In this document: positions 27,862-37,598 of the stretch, piece by piece | Position numbering within the stretch: the stretch's first letter is position 1 | Layout of the letters: every line of letters starts with the position of its first letter | Program-made: the position numbers and the translations under genes | Source of the DNA: Paracidovorax avenae | GTDB lineage: Bacteria; Pseudomonadota; Gammaproteobacteria; Burkholderiales; Burkholderiaceae_C | Direction of reading: 5' to 3' | Length of the DNA: 64,000 nucleotides | NCBI RefSeq assembly: GCF_040892545.1 | Contig: NZ_CP156079.1 | Location: forward strand, 5,429,501-5,493,500 | Notes under the pieces: model-generated | What the model was told of the DNA's origin: nothing | What the model saw: only the letters and a program-made list of their open reading frames with translations | Database searches by the model: none

Positions 27862-28287
27862 TCAGCCTTTGCAGGAAGCTGGCAGATAGCGCACAGGTGC
27901 TCCAGAGCAGGTCCACGAAAGTACCTTGCCGCCTGGCTCGAGGGCTCCAGACAAGACGACTGTTACCGCAGCCCCTACCAAGCTGGAATTGCCGATCACC
28001 GTGATACCGGCCCCTGCCCCGCCCTCGACTAACACCTGGGAAACCTTGCCAACAGCAGGCACGCTGCAGTTGGCGCTGATATTGTCAGGAACAGCGGTAC
28101 CGCCCTGTGACATAGCTTCTGCAGCACAAGTCTTCGCAAAGCTGCCTGCCAGAATCAGTTCCGACACGCGGGCGCGGATGGTGTAGTCCCGATAGACCGG
28201 CAGCGCGACAGCGGCCAGGATGCCAATGATCGCGACCACGATCATCAGTTCGATGAGGGTGAACCCCTTCTGGATGGCAATCATCAT
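27862..28287 (-). CDS. Type IV pilin, second copy (PilA-like)
   Basis: 141 residues from the first of two adjacent ATGs (28287 or 28284). It carries a short class III leader ending in KG, then [20 protein letters not shown], so prepilin peptidase PilD should cut before the phenylalanine; Glu5 is present. The spine helix continues [20 protein letters not shown]. The globular head has a Cys pair at each end ([11 protein letters not shown]...NC and [15 protein letters not shown]), the latter forming the D-loop. It closely parallels the upstream pilin gene but the middle of the head differs. An intrinsic terminator for the first pilin sits between them, so this copy should be expressed at a lower level or from its own promoter. 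Confidence 0.9.
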   Translation of the reverse strand: MMIAIQKGFTLIELMIVVAIIGILAAVALPVYRDYTIRARVSELILAGSFAKTCAAEAMSQGGTAVPDNISANCSVPAVGKVSQVLVEGGAGAGITVIGNSSLVGAAVTVVLSGALEPGGKVLSWTCSGAPVRYLPASCKG

Positions 28288-28324
28288 CGAACCCCGCGAC
28301 TGGGCACATGCCCAGGAAAAAAGG

Positions 28325-28356
28325 TAAAAAAAAGCCTGGCCGGGTAAACAGCCAGG
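28325..28356 (-). terminator. Intrinsic terminator between the two pilin genes
   Basis: Read on the - strand: GCCTGGC (28356-28350), a 10-nt loop, GCCAGGC (28339-28333), then eight Ts (28332-28325). It lies 55 bp after the first pilin stop and 37 bp before the second pilin start. It should end most pilA transcripts, with read-through or a separate promoter feeding the second pilin and the glycosylation genes. Confidence 0.85.
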
Positions 28357-28411
28357 CATACGGGCTCTCCAAACAGTACGTTCGGAAAGTAGCCCGCCTT
28401 CGCAGGCGGCA

Positions 28412-28837
28412 TTAGCCGCGGCAGGAAGAGGGCAGGTACTTGGTGGGGGTGCCGCTGCAGGTCCAGGTGATCGTGCCACCGGTCGTCACACCGCTGAGGG
28501 ACACAGTGACCTGCGAAGGGCTGCCCAACGCCGACGTTGCACCGACGACATTGATCTGGGCGCCGTTGGTTGCAGTGGCGACCGTAGCAGACAGCACCTT
28601 GCCCACCTGAGCAATGGAGCAGTCAGAGGAAATGCCAGCAGGCACGGCGCCATTGGACTGGAAGGACTCCGTCACGCAGGTGCGTGCCGAGCTAGCAGCC
28701 AGCACCAGTTCCGACACCTTGGCGCGGACCGTGTAGTCCTGGTAGGCCGGCAGGGCCACAGCAGCCAGAATACCGATGATCGCGACCACGATCATCAGTT
28801 CGATCAAGGTAAAACCTTGTTGAACAGCACGCTTCAT
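28412..28837 (-). CDS. pilA: Major type IV pilin
   Basis: 141 residues from the ATG at 28837, which has the strong ribosome-binding site AGGAGAG. The leader MKRAVQQG is followed by [20 protein letters not shown], the standard type IVa pilin N-terminus, cleaved by PilD and N-methylated, with Glu5. [20 protein letters not shown] continues the spine. The head domain has Cys pairs RTCVTES...DC and [15 protein letters not shown], the latter forming the C-terminal disulfide loop. A near-consensus sigma-54 promoter is present upstream. The pilus would serve twitching, adhesion or DNA uptake. Ser and Thr are abundant in the head ([16 protein letters not shown]), offering possible glycosylation sites for the downstream transferases. 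Confidence 0.93.
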   Translation of the reverse strand: MKRAVQQGFTLIELMIVVAIIGILAAVALPAYQDYTVRAKVSELVLAASSARTCVTESFQSNGAVPAGISSDCSIAQVGKVLSATVATATNGAQINVVGATSALGSPSQVTVSLSGVTTGGTITWTCSGTPTKYLPSSCRG

Positions 28838-28902
28838 AAATCTCTCCTGGGAAAACAGTTGCATGTCACCTGCAGAAGGATTTCGCAGGCCGACTCCTTC
28901 AA

Positions 28903-28918
28903 AGCAGGTTGCATGCCA
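28903..28918 (-). promoter_or_regulatory. Sigma-54 promoter of pilA
   Basis: Read on the - strand the sequence is TGGCATGCAACCTGCT (28918 to 28903). Against TGGCACGNNNNTTGCW the -24 GG and -12 GC dinucleotides are exactly placed and only two consensus bases differ. The start site would fall near 28892, giving a leader of about 55 nt to the ATG at 28837. Upstream, TGACA/TGTCA-type motifs occur at 28980-29008, where the PilR activator would be expected to bind. Sigma-54/PilR control of pilA is well established in Pseudomonas and relatives. Confidence 0.75.
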
Positions 28919-29051
28919 AGGAGGCAGGGCAGTCGGCTACTGCTTCGCAGGCTCGTACAGCGCTTCGTCCGTTGCACCCTGACATTTCTGTCACCCATCC
29001 CTGTCAACATACGTTGCAGGCACTACGAGACGTACCTGCCGCCCCACCCCA

Positions 29052-29705
29052 TCACCGCTGCCGAAACTCCATCTCCGTCCCCGCGAGCCCCAGGCGGTCG
29101 CCATCCTTGAGCAGCACCGGCTCGGCGGTGATCGGCTGGCCGTTGAGGCGCGGAGGCTCGGCGCCTTCCACATGCGCCAGGACGAAGCCGTGGTGGCGCT
29201 TGGTGATGGAGGCCACGGCCACGCCGGGCTTGCCGATGGTGGTGACGACCTTGACCAGGTCCACCTCGCGGCCGGTGGCGGCGCCGGACATGACGCGGAT
29301 GGCGGCATTCAGCGGCACGCTGGCCGGGGGCGGCAGCGGGGCGGGCCGCGATGCGGGCACGCGCGGGGGCAGCATGCCGGGGGAGAAGACCATGGTCTTT
29401 TCGTAGTTCTCGCCCGCGCCATCACCCAGGAAACGGATCTTGTACTTGCCCACCTCGACCAGGTCGCCGTTGCGCAATGGCTGGCGCTTGACGGGCTGGC
29501 CGTTCACATAGGTGCCGTTGGTGCTGCCGATGTCTTCGATCTCCACCGCGTCGCCGGCCATGTGGAGCACGGCGTGCTCGCCGCTGACGGCCAGGTTGTC
29601 GATGACGATGTCGTTATAGGGGCGGCGCCCCAGCGTCGTGCGCTCCTTGGCGAGCGCCACTTCCTTGATGACCACTCCGTCGATCGACACGATCATTTTG
29701 GGCAT
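29052..29705 (-). CDS. Tandem FHA-domain protein
   Basis: 217 residues, ATG at 29705 with GAGGAACGG upstream. Residues about 20-95 form a complete phosphothreonine-binding FHA domain: TLGRRPYNDIVI, LAVSGEHAVL, GSTNGTYVNGQPV with the conserved Gly-Arg, Ser-x-x-His and Asn-Gly. After a Pro-rich linker, residues about 130-217 look like a second, degenerate FHA (GREVDLVKVVTTIGKPGV, ITKRHHGFVLAHVEG, PRLNGQPI, LLKDGDRLGL). It lies downstream of a PP2C phosphatase gene on the same strand (94 bp), so it probably reads a phosphoprotein whose phosphorylation that enzyme removes. A matching Ser/Thr kinase is not in the window. Confidence 0.88.
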   Translation of the reverse strand: MPKMIVSIDGVVIKEVALAKERTTLGRRPYNDIVIDNLAVSGEHAVLHMAGDAVEIEDIGSTNGTYVNGQPVKRQPLRNGDLVEVGKYKIRFLGDGAGENYEKTMVFSPGMLPPRVPASRPAPLPPPASVPLNAAIRVMSGAATGREVDLVKVVTTIGKPGVAVASITKRHHGFVLAHVEGAEPPRLNGQPITAEPVLLKDGDRLGLAGTEMEFRQR

Positions 29706-29799
29706 GAACCGTTCCTCGTCTGTCTGTCTGGGCTAGCTGGCTGGTAGGTGACTGCGCTGGTTCCGGTCCACGCCGCGCGGGTGGCGGCGAACCGGTATC

Positions 29800-30609
29800 T
29801 CAATCGGTACGTAGCAACAATCGTGACACCAGGCCGCGCTTCTTCTCGCCGGCGCCGGCCCGTACCAGCAGGACGCTGATATTGTCGCGCCCGCCGCGCT
29901 CGTTGGCGGCCTCGATCATGCGCGCCGCCCGTTCGGCCAGCGGGTCGGAGGACGCAGCCAGGGCCCGCAGTTCCTCGTCGTCGAGCATGTCCGTGAGCCC
30001 GTCGGAGCACAGGATGAAGAGGTCGTCGGGCCGCACCTGGAATTCGTTGACCTCCAGTGCCGCCGTGGATTCGACGCCCATCGCCCGGGTCACGAGGTTG
30101 CGGAACCCCGACAGTGCGGCCTCCTCGGGCGTGAGCAGCCCGGCGTCGATCTGCTCCTGCAGCCAGGAATGGTCCCGGGTGATCTGCTGCAGGTCGCTGT
30201 CGCGCAGGCGGTAGCAGCGCGAATCGCCGATGTGCCCGAGCACGAGCCGGTCGTCCCGGAAGGCGGCGACCACGACGGTGGTGCCCATGCCGGCGTATTG
30301 CGCGTTGGAATGCGACGCGTCGTAGATGGCACGGTTGGCGGAATCCACGCAGGCTTCCATGGCCTGCCGCAGGTCCGCGAGGGAGGCATCGCGTCCGGCG
30401 CCGGCCAGCCATTCGGCCATGCCCTGCCGGATCAGTTCGGTGGCCATGCGGCTGGCGACCTCGCCCGCGTTGTAGCCGCCCATGCCGTCGGCCAGCACGG
30501 CCACCTGGCCGGCCACATCGACCGTCACGGCATCTTCATTGTTGGAGCGGACGCGCCCCTGGTCGGTGAGGGCGCAGAACTCGTACGCCAGCGGGGACGA
30601 TGCACTCAT
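29800..30609 (-). CDS. PP2C-family serine/threonine phosphatase
   Basis: 269 residues from the ATG at 30609, preceded by GGAGGTGG. Metal-binding and catalytic motifs of the PPM family are all visible: ALTDQGRVRSNNEDAV (Arg and Asp), VLADGMGGYNAGE, LVLGHIGDSRCYRL, LCSDGLTDML and GGRDNISVLLV. It dephosphorylates phospho-Ser/Thr proteins using two Mn2+/Mg2+ ions in the cytoplasm, like Stp1/PrpC/PppA. It pairs with the FHA gene downstream. FHA-PP2C pairs occur both in general Hanks-kinase signalling and in type VI secretion regulation; no T6SS gene is in view, so I make no claim there. The nearby TerC transporter is probably unrelated. Confidence 0.92.
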   Translation of the reverse strand: MSASSPLAYEFCALTDQGRVRSNNEDAVTVDVAGQVAVLADGMGGYNAGEVASRMATELIRQGMAEWLAGAGRDASLADLRQAMEACVDSANRAIYDASHSNAQYAGMGTTVVVAAFRDDRLVLGHIGDSRCYRLRDSDLQQITRDHSWLQEQIDAGLLTPEEAALSGFRNLVTRAMGVESTAALEVNEFQVRPDDLFILCSDGLTDMLDDEELRALAASSDPLAERAARMIEAANERGGRDNISVLLVRAGAGEKKRGLVSRLLLRTD

Positions 30610-30801
30610 GCCCGGACCACCTCCGGGATGGGCGGCAGCGGGCGCGCGCGCCCCTGGCGGCTGGAGCGCACCGGCACCGGCGTCATCCCTTGCGTTGCGG
30701 ACATATGCATTTCCCCATACTTTTTCCCTATGTACTCCGTGCCGCATCATAGACGAGGCACCGGGGCCGGGAGCGGGCCGGGTCACCCGCCGGGTACAGG
30801 G

Positions 30802-31488
30802 TCAGACGGTGGCGCCGCGCTGGGAACGCAGCTGCATGAACTTGCCCACGCCGACCACGAAGGCCGCGCCCAGGGCGGCGGCGACGTAGTGGAGCGACGG
30901 GTGCGCCTCGGCGAAGTCGTGCAGGGAAGCATCGCTGGCGATGGTTTCGCCGCCCACCCAGCCGATCAGGCCCGCGCCCAGCAGCACGATGATGGGGAAG
31001 CGCTCCATGAGCTTGATCATGAGGGTGCTGCCGAAGATCACGAGCGGGATGCTGATGGCCAGGCCCAGGATGAGCAGGACCATGTTGCCGTGGGCAGCTG
31101 CCGCCACGGCGATGACGTTGTCCAGGCTCATCACCAGGTCGGCGATGAGGATGGTGCGCACCGCCGCCATGAGGCCCGCGTTGGCGCCGCTGGATTCCTC
31201 CTCGTCATCGCCGTCGGTCATGAGCTGCAGGCCGATCCACAGCAGCAGGCAGCCGCCGATGATCTGCAGGAAGGACAGTTCGAGCAGCTTGGCGGCCACC
31301 ACGGTGAGCGCGATCCGCAGCACCACGGCGGCGCCGGAACCCCAGAAAATGGCCTGCTTCTGCTGGTGCGGCGGCAGCGAACGGGCCGCCAGGGCGATGA
31401 CGACGGCGTTGTCGCCCGAGAGGATGATGTTGATCCAGACGATCTTCACCAGGCCGATCCAGAAGTCGGCGGAATTCAGGAATTCCAT
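30802..31488 (-). CDS. TerC family integral membrane protein (second copy)
   Basis: 228 residues from the ATG at 31488 (GGAGCACACGC upstream); the open extension to 31587 crosses a hairpin and was rejected. Motifs match the first copy: MEFLNSADFWIGLVKIVWIN, LSGDNAVVIALAARSLP and LVMSLDNVIAVAAAAHG, with seven to eight helices. Probably a metal (Mn2+-type) exporter or a metal-loading factor for exported proteins. Unlike the copy at 17251 its leader is too short for the yybP-ykoY aptamer. It is followed on the same strand by the PP2C gene after a 192-bp gap. Confidence 0.88.
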   Translation of the reverse strand: MEFLNSADFWIGLVKIVWINIILSGDNAVVIALAARSLPPHQQKQAIFWGSGAAVVLRIALTVVAAKLLELSFLQIIGGCLLLWIGLQLMTDGDDEEESSGANAGLMAAVRTILIADLVMSLDNVIAVAAAAHGNMVLLILGLAISIPLVIFGSTLMIKLMERFPIIVLLGAGLIGWVGGETIASDASLHDFAEAHPSLHYVAAALGAAFVVGVGKFMQLRSQRGATV

Positions 31489-31516
31489 TGCGTGTGCTCC
31501 ACTGTTATGAATGCAA

Positions 31517-31554
31517 GAAGCGCCCGAAACATGCGTTTCGGGCGCTTCTTTTTT
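31517..31554 (+). terminator. Strong intrinsic terminator oriented rightward
   Basis: GAAGCGCCCGAAAC (31517-31530), loop ATGC, GTTTCGGGCGCTTC (31535-31548), then six Ts: a perfect 14-bp stem with a T-run on the + strand. All neighbouring genes are on the - strand (sucD ends at 31656 to its right, TerC starts at 31488 to its left), and on that strand the stem is followed by TTGCATT only. It may still end sucCD messages as a stem with a weak tail. Confidence 0.75.
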
Positions 31555-31655
31555 GGGAACTTTCAGTGTAACGGCGAAGCCACGCACTGGCGTGCGTAGT
31601 TTTGCTTAGCGCCGGCCCGGTCCGCCGCCCTTCCGGGCAGCGGAACCCGGAGCCA

Positions 31656-32552
31656 TCACTTCAGCTGGGCCTTGAGCAGCTTGCCCAGTTCGGACGGGTT
31701 GCGCGTCACGACGAAGCCGCACTCTTCCATGATGGCGAGCTTGGCATCGGCCGTGTCGGCGCCGCCGGAGATCAGCGCGCCGGCGTGGCCCATGCGCTTG
31801 CCGGGAGGGGCGGTGACGCCGGCGATGAAGCCGACGATCGGCTTCTTCATGTTGGCCTTGCACCATTGGGCGGCTTCGGCTTCGTCCGGACCGCCGATTT
31901 CACCGATCATGATGACGGCGTCGGTGTCGGGATCGTCGTTGAAGGCCTTCATCACGTCGATGTGCTTGAGGCCGTTGATCGGGTCGCCACCGATGCCCAC
32001 GGCGCTCGACTGGCCCAGGCCGACTTCGGTCAGCATGGCCACGGCTTCATAGGTCAGCGTGCCGGAGCGCGAGACCACGCCGATGCGGCCCTTGCGGTGG
32101 ATATGGCCGGGCATGATGCCGATCTTGATCTCGTCGGGCGTGATCAGGCCGGGGCAGTTGGGGCCCAGCAGCAGCGTCTTCTTGCCGCCGGCGGCTTCCT
32201 TGGCCTTCATCTTGTTGCGCACTTCGAGCATGTCGCGCACCGGAATGCCTTCGGTGATGCAGATGGCCATGTCCAGGTCGGCCTCGACGGCTTCCCAGAT
32301 GGCGGCCGCGGCGCCGGCGGGGGGAACGTAGATCACCGACACGGTGGCGCCGGTCTGCTGGGCGGCTTCCTTGACGCTGCCGTAGATCGGGATGTTGAAG
32401 ATCGATTCGCCGGCCTTCTTCGGGTTCACGCCGGCCACGAAGCAGTTCTTGCCGTTCGCGTATTCCTGGCACTTCTCGGTGTGGAACTGGCCCGTCTTGC
32501 CCGTGATGCCTTGGGTGATGACCTTGGTGTCTTTGTTGATGTAGATCGACAT
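31656..32552 (-). CDS. sucD: Succinyl-CoA synthetase alpha subunit
   Basis: 298 residues, beginning [20 protein letters not shown]. It carries the CoA-binding Rossmann domain and the phosphohistidine loop, visible near the C-terminal part as [20 protein letters not shown]. With SucC it interconverts succinyl-CoA and succinate with ADP or GDP phosphorylation in the TCA cycle. The gene starts 15 bp after sucC ends, in the usual CD order, and both read leftward. Full length, no anomalies. Confidence 0.97.
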   Translation of the reverse strand: MSIYINKDTKVITQGITGKTGQFHTEKCQEYANGKNCFVAGVNPKKAGESIFNIPIYGSVKEAAQQTGATVSVIYVPPAGAAAAIWEAVEADLDMAICITEGIPVRDMLEVRNKMKAKEAAGGKKTLLLGPNCPGLITPDEIKIGIMPGHIHRKGRIGVVSRSGTLTYEAVAMLTEVGLGQSSAVGIGGDPINGLKHIDVMKAFNDDPDTDAVIMIGEIGGPDEAEAAQWCKANMKKPIVGFIAGVTAPPGKRMGHAGALISGGADTADAKLAIMEECGFVVTRNPSELGKLLKAQLK

Positions 32553-32567
32553 GAATGTTCTCCGGGC

Positions 32568-33728
<1,161 letters not shown>

Positions 33729-33898
33729 GAGGTCTCTCTCAGGGGAAGGATGGTGGTAACCCGTCTGCCATGACCGGATGTCTGGCCGCGGGCGGGTGAC
33801 ATGGCAGCCGGCGACTGTATCATGCTGCGACGCACCATCCCCTGCGGCAGTCACGTACCCTGCTGGCTTTCCGCGCCTTCCCTTTCCAGGAGACCTCC

Positions 33899-34831
33899 AT
33901 GGCCAAGATCTTCATCGACGGCGAAGCCGGCACCACGGGATTGCAGATCCGCGAGCGCCTGCAGGACATGCCGCAGGTGGAGCTGGTGAGCATCGCGCCG
34001 GAACTGCGCAAGGATCCCGCGGCCAAGCGGGACCTGATCGCCGGCGTGGACCTCGTGGTGCTGTGCCTGCACGACGATGCGGCGCGCGAGACCGTGGCGC
34101 TGGTGGATTCCATCGAGGCTGCCACCGGCCGCACGATCAAGGTGATCGACGCCAGCACGGCCCACCGCACGGCGCCCGGCTGGGTCTTCGGCTTTCCCGA
34201 GCTGGCGCAGGGGCAGCGCGACGCCGTGGCGGGCGCCACGCGCGTGGCCAATCCCGGCTGCTATGCGACCGGCGCCATCGCGCTGCTGCGCCCCCTGGTG
34301 GATGCCGGCCTGGTGCCGGCCGACTTCCCCGTGGCGCTGCCGTCGGTCAGCGGCTACACCGGCGGCGGGCGCACCATGATCGAGGCCTACGAAAAGGGCG
34401 ATGCCGCGCCGTTCGAACTCTATGCGCTGGGCCTGTCGCACAAGCACCTGCCCGAGATCATGAAGTACACCGGCCTCACGCGCCGGCCGATCTTCGTGCC
34501 GTCGGTGGGGAACTTTGCGCAGGGCATGCTGGTGCAGCTGCCCCTGCACCTGGACCTGCTGCCGGGCGCACCCAAGGGAGCCGACCTGCACGAGGCGCTG
34601 GCCGCGCACTACGCCCGCAGCAATACGCCGGAACAGTGGGTGCGGGTCGTGCCGCCATCCGAGGACGGCAAGCTCGAACCGATGGCACTCAACGACACCA
34701 ATGCACTGGAGATCCGCGTCTTCGCGAACGAAACGCACCGCCATGCCGTACTCGTGGCCCGGCTGGACAACCTCGGCAAGGGCGCCAGCGGCGCCGCGGT
34801 GCAGAACCTGCGGCTGATGCTGGATCTCTAA
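33899..34831 (+). CDS. argC: N-acetyl-gamma-glutamyl-phosphate reductase, short (type 2) form
   Basis: 310 residues, the short type of ArgC. It reduces N-acetylglutamyl phosphate to the semialdehyde with NADPH in arginine synthesis. The N-terminal [17 protein letters not shown] holds the nucleotide-binding loop; the catalytic cysteine is C121 in [15 protein letters not shown], and the C-terminal histidine region is [25 protein letters not shown] precedes the ATG. It stands alone, divergent from sucCD and convergent with dprA. Confidence 0.95.
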   Translation: MAKIFIDGEAGTTGLQIRERLQDMPQVELVSIAPELRKDPAAKRDLIAGVDLVVLCLHDDAARETVALVDSIEAATGRTIKVIDASTAHRTAPGWVFGFPELAQGQRDAVAGATRVANPGCYATGAIALLRPLVDAGLVPADFPVALPSVSGYTGGGRTMIEAYEKGDAAPFELYALGLSHKHLPEIMKYTGLTRRPIFVPSVGNFAQGMLVQLPLHLDLLPGAPKGADLHEALAAHYARSNTPEQWVRVVPPSEDGKLEPMALNDTNALEIRVFANETHRHAVLVARLDNLGKGASGAAVQNLRLMLDL

Positions 34832-34876
34832 GCTGCGAGGCCCGCCGCCGGGCCCCGGAGCGATCCGGGGCTGCCT

Positions 34877-36076
34877 TCAGGCCAGGGCCATGCGCTGGAA
34901 CAGCCCGCCCGGCAGCCGGGCGACCTGTCCTTCCAGTTCCAGTTCGAGCAGGGCCACCTGCAGACGGGATGCATCGAGGCCCGTGCGCGCCACCAGGGCA
35001 TCCAGCCCCATCGGGTCGAATCCGAGCGCTTCCAGCACGTCGGCGTGCGAGCCGGAGGCGGTACGGTCCGGCGGTTCGCCTCCGCCCTGCACCGCGCTAC
35101 CGGCCGCGGCTGGTACAGCTGGCACACGCAACTCTTCCAGCACATCCTGGGCGGATTCCACCAGCTTAGCGCCCTGGCGGATGAGCGCATGGCAGCCACG
35201 CGACTGCGGCGCATGGATGGAACCCGGGATGGCGAACACCTCACGTCCCTGCTCCGACGCCAGCCGCGCCGTGACGAGCGAACCGGAGGCCAGCGCGGCC
35301 TCCACCACCAGCGTGCCCTGCGAAAGCCCGGCGATGATGCGGTTGCGCCGGGGGAAGTTCGCGGCCAGGGGCGGCGTGCCGAGCGGATACTCGCTGACCA
35401 CCACGCCCTGGCGGGCGATGCGGTGGGCCAGGTCGCGGTGGCGGGCCGGATAGACACGGTCCAGCCCGGTTCCGACCACGGCGATGGTGCTGGGAGCAGA
35501 GGCGCCTCCGTCCGGGGCCGGGCCGGCCTCCAGGGCCCCTTCGTGCGCGGCGGCATCGATGCCGAGCGCCAGCCCGGAGACGATGCACAGGCCCGCGCCG
35601 CGCAGCGCCCGCCCGAACTGCCGGGCGTTTTCTGCGCCCTGCGCGGTCGGGTTGCGGCTACCCACGATGGCCAGGCAGCGCTCCAGCGGCCAACGCGATG
35701 GGCCCTCCCCGTCCAGCCAGCGCGGGGCGCCGAGCAGGTGCAGCAGCAGCGGGGGGTCTTCGGTGGCGAGCAGGGCCGCGGGGTAGGCCGCATCGCCCAG
35801 CGACACGATGCGCCGCACGGGCGCACCCTCATCGCCGGCGGGCTCCGCCGTGTTGAGCCATTGCCAGGTGGTTTCTTCCAGCGTGGCCAGGCCCGGCGGG
35901 ACGGCGCACAGCGCTTTCGCCTGCGCAGATGTGGCGAGCGCCGCCAGGGCACCCTCCTGTTGCTGGAAGATCTGCTGCGGCAGGCCGAAGGCGGCCAGCA
36001 GCCGCCGCGCCGTGCCCGGGCCCACGCCGGGGGTGAGCATGAGGCGCAGCCATGCGGAGAGTTCGTCGCGTTGCAT
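34877..36076 (-). CDS. dprA: DNA-processing protein DprA (Smf)
   Basis: 399 residues from the ATG at 36076 (begins MQRDELSAWLRLMLTPGVG). After an N-terminal helix-hairpin-helix-like segment comes the Rossmann-like core: LAIVGSRNPTAQGAENAR, IVSGLALGIDAAAHEGAL, AVVGTGLDRVYPARH, SEYPLGTPPLAANFPRRNRI and GTLVVEAALASGSL. A winged-helix (DML1-like) tail ends the protein. It binds incoming single-stranded DNA and loads RecA in natural transformation. It follows the LysM gene (88 bp) on the same strand, an arrangement frequent in betaproteobacteria. With the type IV pilins in this window it fits a competence-capable organism. Confidence 0.95.
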   Translation of the reverse strand: MQRDELSAWLRLMLTPGVGPGTARRLLAAFGLPQQIFQQQEGALAALATSAQAKALCAVPPGLATLEETTWQWLNTAEPAGDEGAPVRRIVSLGDAAYPAALLATEDPPLLLHLLGAPRWLDGEGPSRWPLERCLAIVGSRNPTAQGAENARQFGRALRGAGLCIVSGLALGIDAAAHEGALEAGPAPDGGASAPSTIAVVGTGLDRVYPARHRDLAHRIARQGVVVSEYPLGTPPLAANFPRRNRIIAGLSQGTLVVEAALASGSLVTARLASEQGREVFAIPGSIHAPQSRGCHALIRQGAKLVESAQDVLEELRVPAVPAAAGSAVQGGGEPPDRTASGSHADVLEALGFDPMGLDALVARTGLDASRLQVALLELELEGQVARLPGGLFQRMALA

Positions 36077-36164
36077 GCGGCGAGCATAGCGGCGCGACGC
36101 CACGGCCGCGTTACTTTGGCCGCCCACCGGGCCGCCAGGGCCCATGCCGGGCCTGGAGCCGTCC

Positions 36165-37379
36165 TTACTGCGGGTTCACGAGGCGGTCGCCCACGCGCAC
36201 GCCCTGGCGCACCTGCAGGAGCAGCGCGTACGAGACCCGGTCGAAGGTGCGGAAGACCATGGCCGTGCCATTGGCCTCGCTGGGCAGCTTGATGGTGCTG
36301 CGGTCCGGGTCGGTCTTGTCCAGGATGCGCTCGCCCTTGGTGAGCACGGTCAGCACGAGGCCAGGCTGCATGCCGTCACGGGTGCCGCGGTTGATCGCGA
36401 CCACCTGGTTCTGCGCCGCATAGGCGACGGCCGCGCTGCCGTAGATGGACACCACGCGCGCATCCACGGGGAACTGGGGCGCCTGCGGCGTGTAGCTCGT
36501 GTAGCCGCGCTCCGGGGCAGGCAGCAGGCGGTCGCCGAAACGGATCTCTTCCTTCGCACCGGACAGGTCGATGGTGGCGGGGACGGGGTCCGTACGGGTG
36601 CCGCCGTCGGGCGAGCGGGTCTCTTCCGTGGCCTCGCCGCGCACCAGGTCCGCCCGGGCGACGTACTGGGCCTCGTAGCCGAGGATTTCGCCGGTCTCGG
36701 GGTCCTTCATCGGGACGGCATTGCGGAACACGCGGTACTGGCGCGGCACGCCCGGATCGAGGTGCAGGGGCCGTCCGGCCGGGCCCCGCGCATAGGCGCG
36801 GTCGCCGTTGGCCATGAGCACGCGCTCGTCCACCGTGGCCACGATGCGCGGGGTCTGGGACAGGGTCAGCTCGTCCACGACCAGGGGCTCGACCAGGAAG
36901 GGCTCGATGAGGTGTGGAGGCAGCGTGGGCAGTGCCGTGCCGGCAAGGCTGTCCGTGCGGGTGCGGGGCGAGACGCGGACGGTCTCCGGGTCGCCGTCCG
37001 TGCCGCCGCGGGCGGTGCGCAGGCGTGCATAGCCGTCCACCTTCTCGAGGTAGAGGGTCTGGCCCGGGAAGATGAGGTGCGGATTGGGGATGGACTGCAG
37101 GTTCATGCCCCAGAGTTCGGGCCAGCGCCAGGGACGCAGCAGGTACATGCCGGAGATGCCCCAGAGCGTGTCGCCACGCTTGACGACGTAGGTGTCGGGC
37201 GCGTTGGGCGCCAGTTCGGCGAGCGGCACACCGCGCGAGGCCACCTGCTGGGCCGTGGCACGCTGCCCGGCCGTGACGGGATAGTTCTGCGCATGCCCGG
37301 CCAGCGGGGCCGCGATGGCCGCGGCGGCGAGCGCGAGCGCGCCCAGGGCCGGTGCCCGCAGGCGGTTGGATGCATTCAT
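36165..37379 (-). CDS. LysM domain-containing exported protein
   Basis: 404 residues from the ATG at 37379, chosen because a clean signal peptide follows (LGALALAAAAIAAPLAGHAQ); an ATG 39 bp upstream (37418) would add MCADKSKSNGIQN. A single LysM domain lies at about residues 65-115 (TYVVKRGDTLWGISGMYL and NPHLIFPGQTLYL), binding peptidoglycan. The rest (about 290 residues) is beta-rich without a recognised enzymatic motif, in a family that sits upstream of dprA in many betaproteobacteria. Divergent from def, with a 219-bp intergenic region. Confidence 0.88.
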   Translation of the reverse strand: MNASNRLRAPALGALALAAAAIAAPLAGHAQNYPVTAGQRATAQQVASRGVPLAELAPNAPDTYVVKRGDTLWGISGMYLLRPWRWPELWGMNLQSIPNPHLIFPGQTLYLEKVDGYARLRTARGGTDGDPETVRVSPRTRTDSLAGTALPTLPPHLIEPFLVEPLVVDELTLSQTPRIVATVDERVLMANGDRAYARGPAGRPLHLDPGVPRQYRVFRNAVPMKDPETGEILGYEAQYVARADLVRGEATEETRSPDGGTRTDPVPATIDLSGAKEEIRFGDRLLPAPERGYTSYTPQAPQFPVDARVVSIYGSAAVAYAAQNQVVAINRGTRDGMQPGLVLTVLTKGERILDKTDPDRSTIKLPSEANGTAMVFRTFDRVSYALLLQVRQGVRVGDRLVNPQ

Positions 37380-37598
37380 GTTCTGGATCCCGTTGCTCTT
37401 GCTCTTGTCAGCACACATCGCTAAGCGCCCCTCGCTGGCAGCGGGCCGTCTTGCTGGTGACAAAACTTGCCGGCCGATACGTTACAAATCAACAAGGATT
37501 CTGGCCTCAAGCCCCGGATCGGGCAATGATTATTGCCACCGCCCCCAGCGGCGCGACGCGAAAGTGGCGAAAATAGCGACATCTTCGTCCGTTGTCCC

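Noticed and set aside
28944..28968. A second perfect PIP-box match (TTCGC-N15-TTCGT) on the + strand
   Set aside because: It lies upstream of pilA but on the opposite strand, and no + strand gene follows before the convergent FHA gene end at 29052. About one such match is expected by chance in the window, so I treat it as coincidence.
29052..30609. FHA plus PP2C as evidence for a type VI secretion cluster
   Set aside because: No Tss gene is present in the window.
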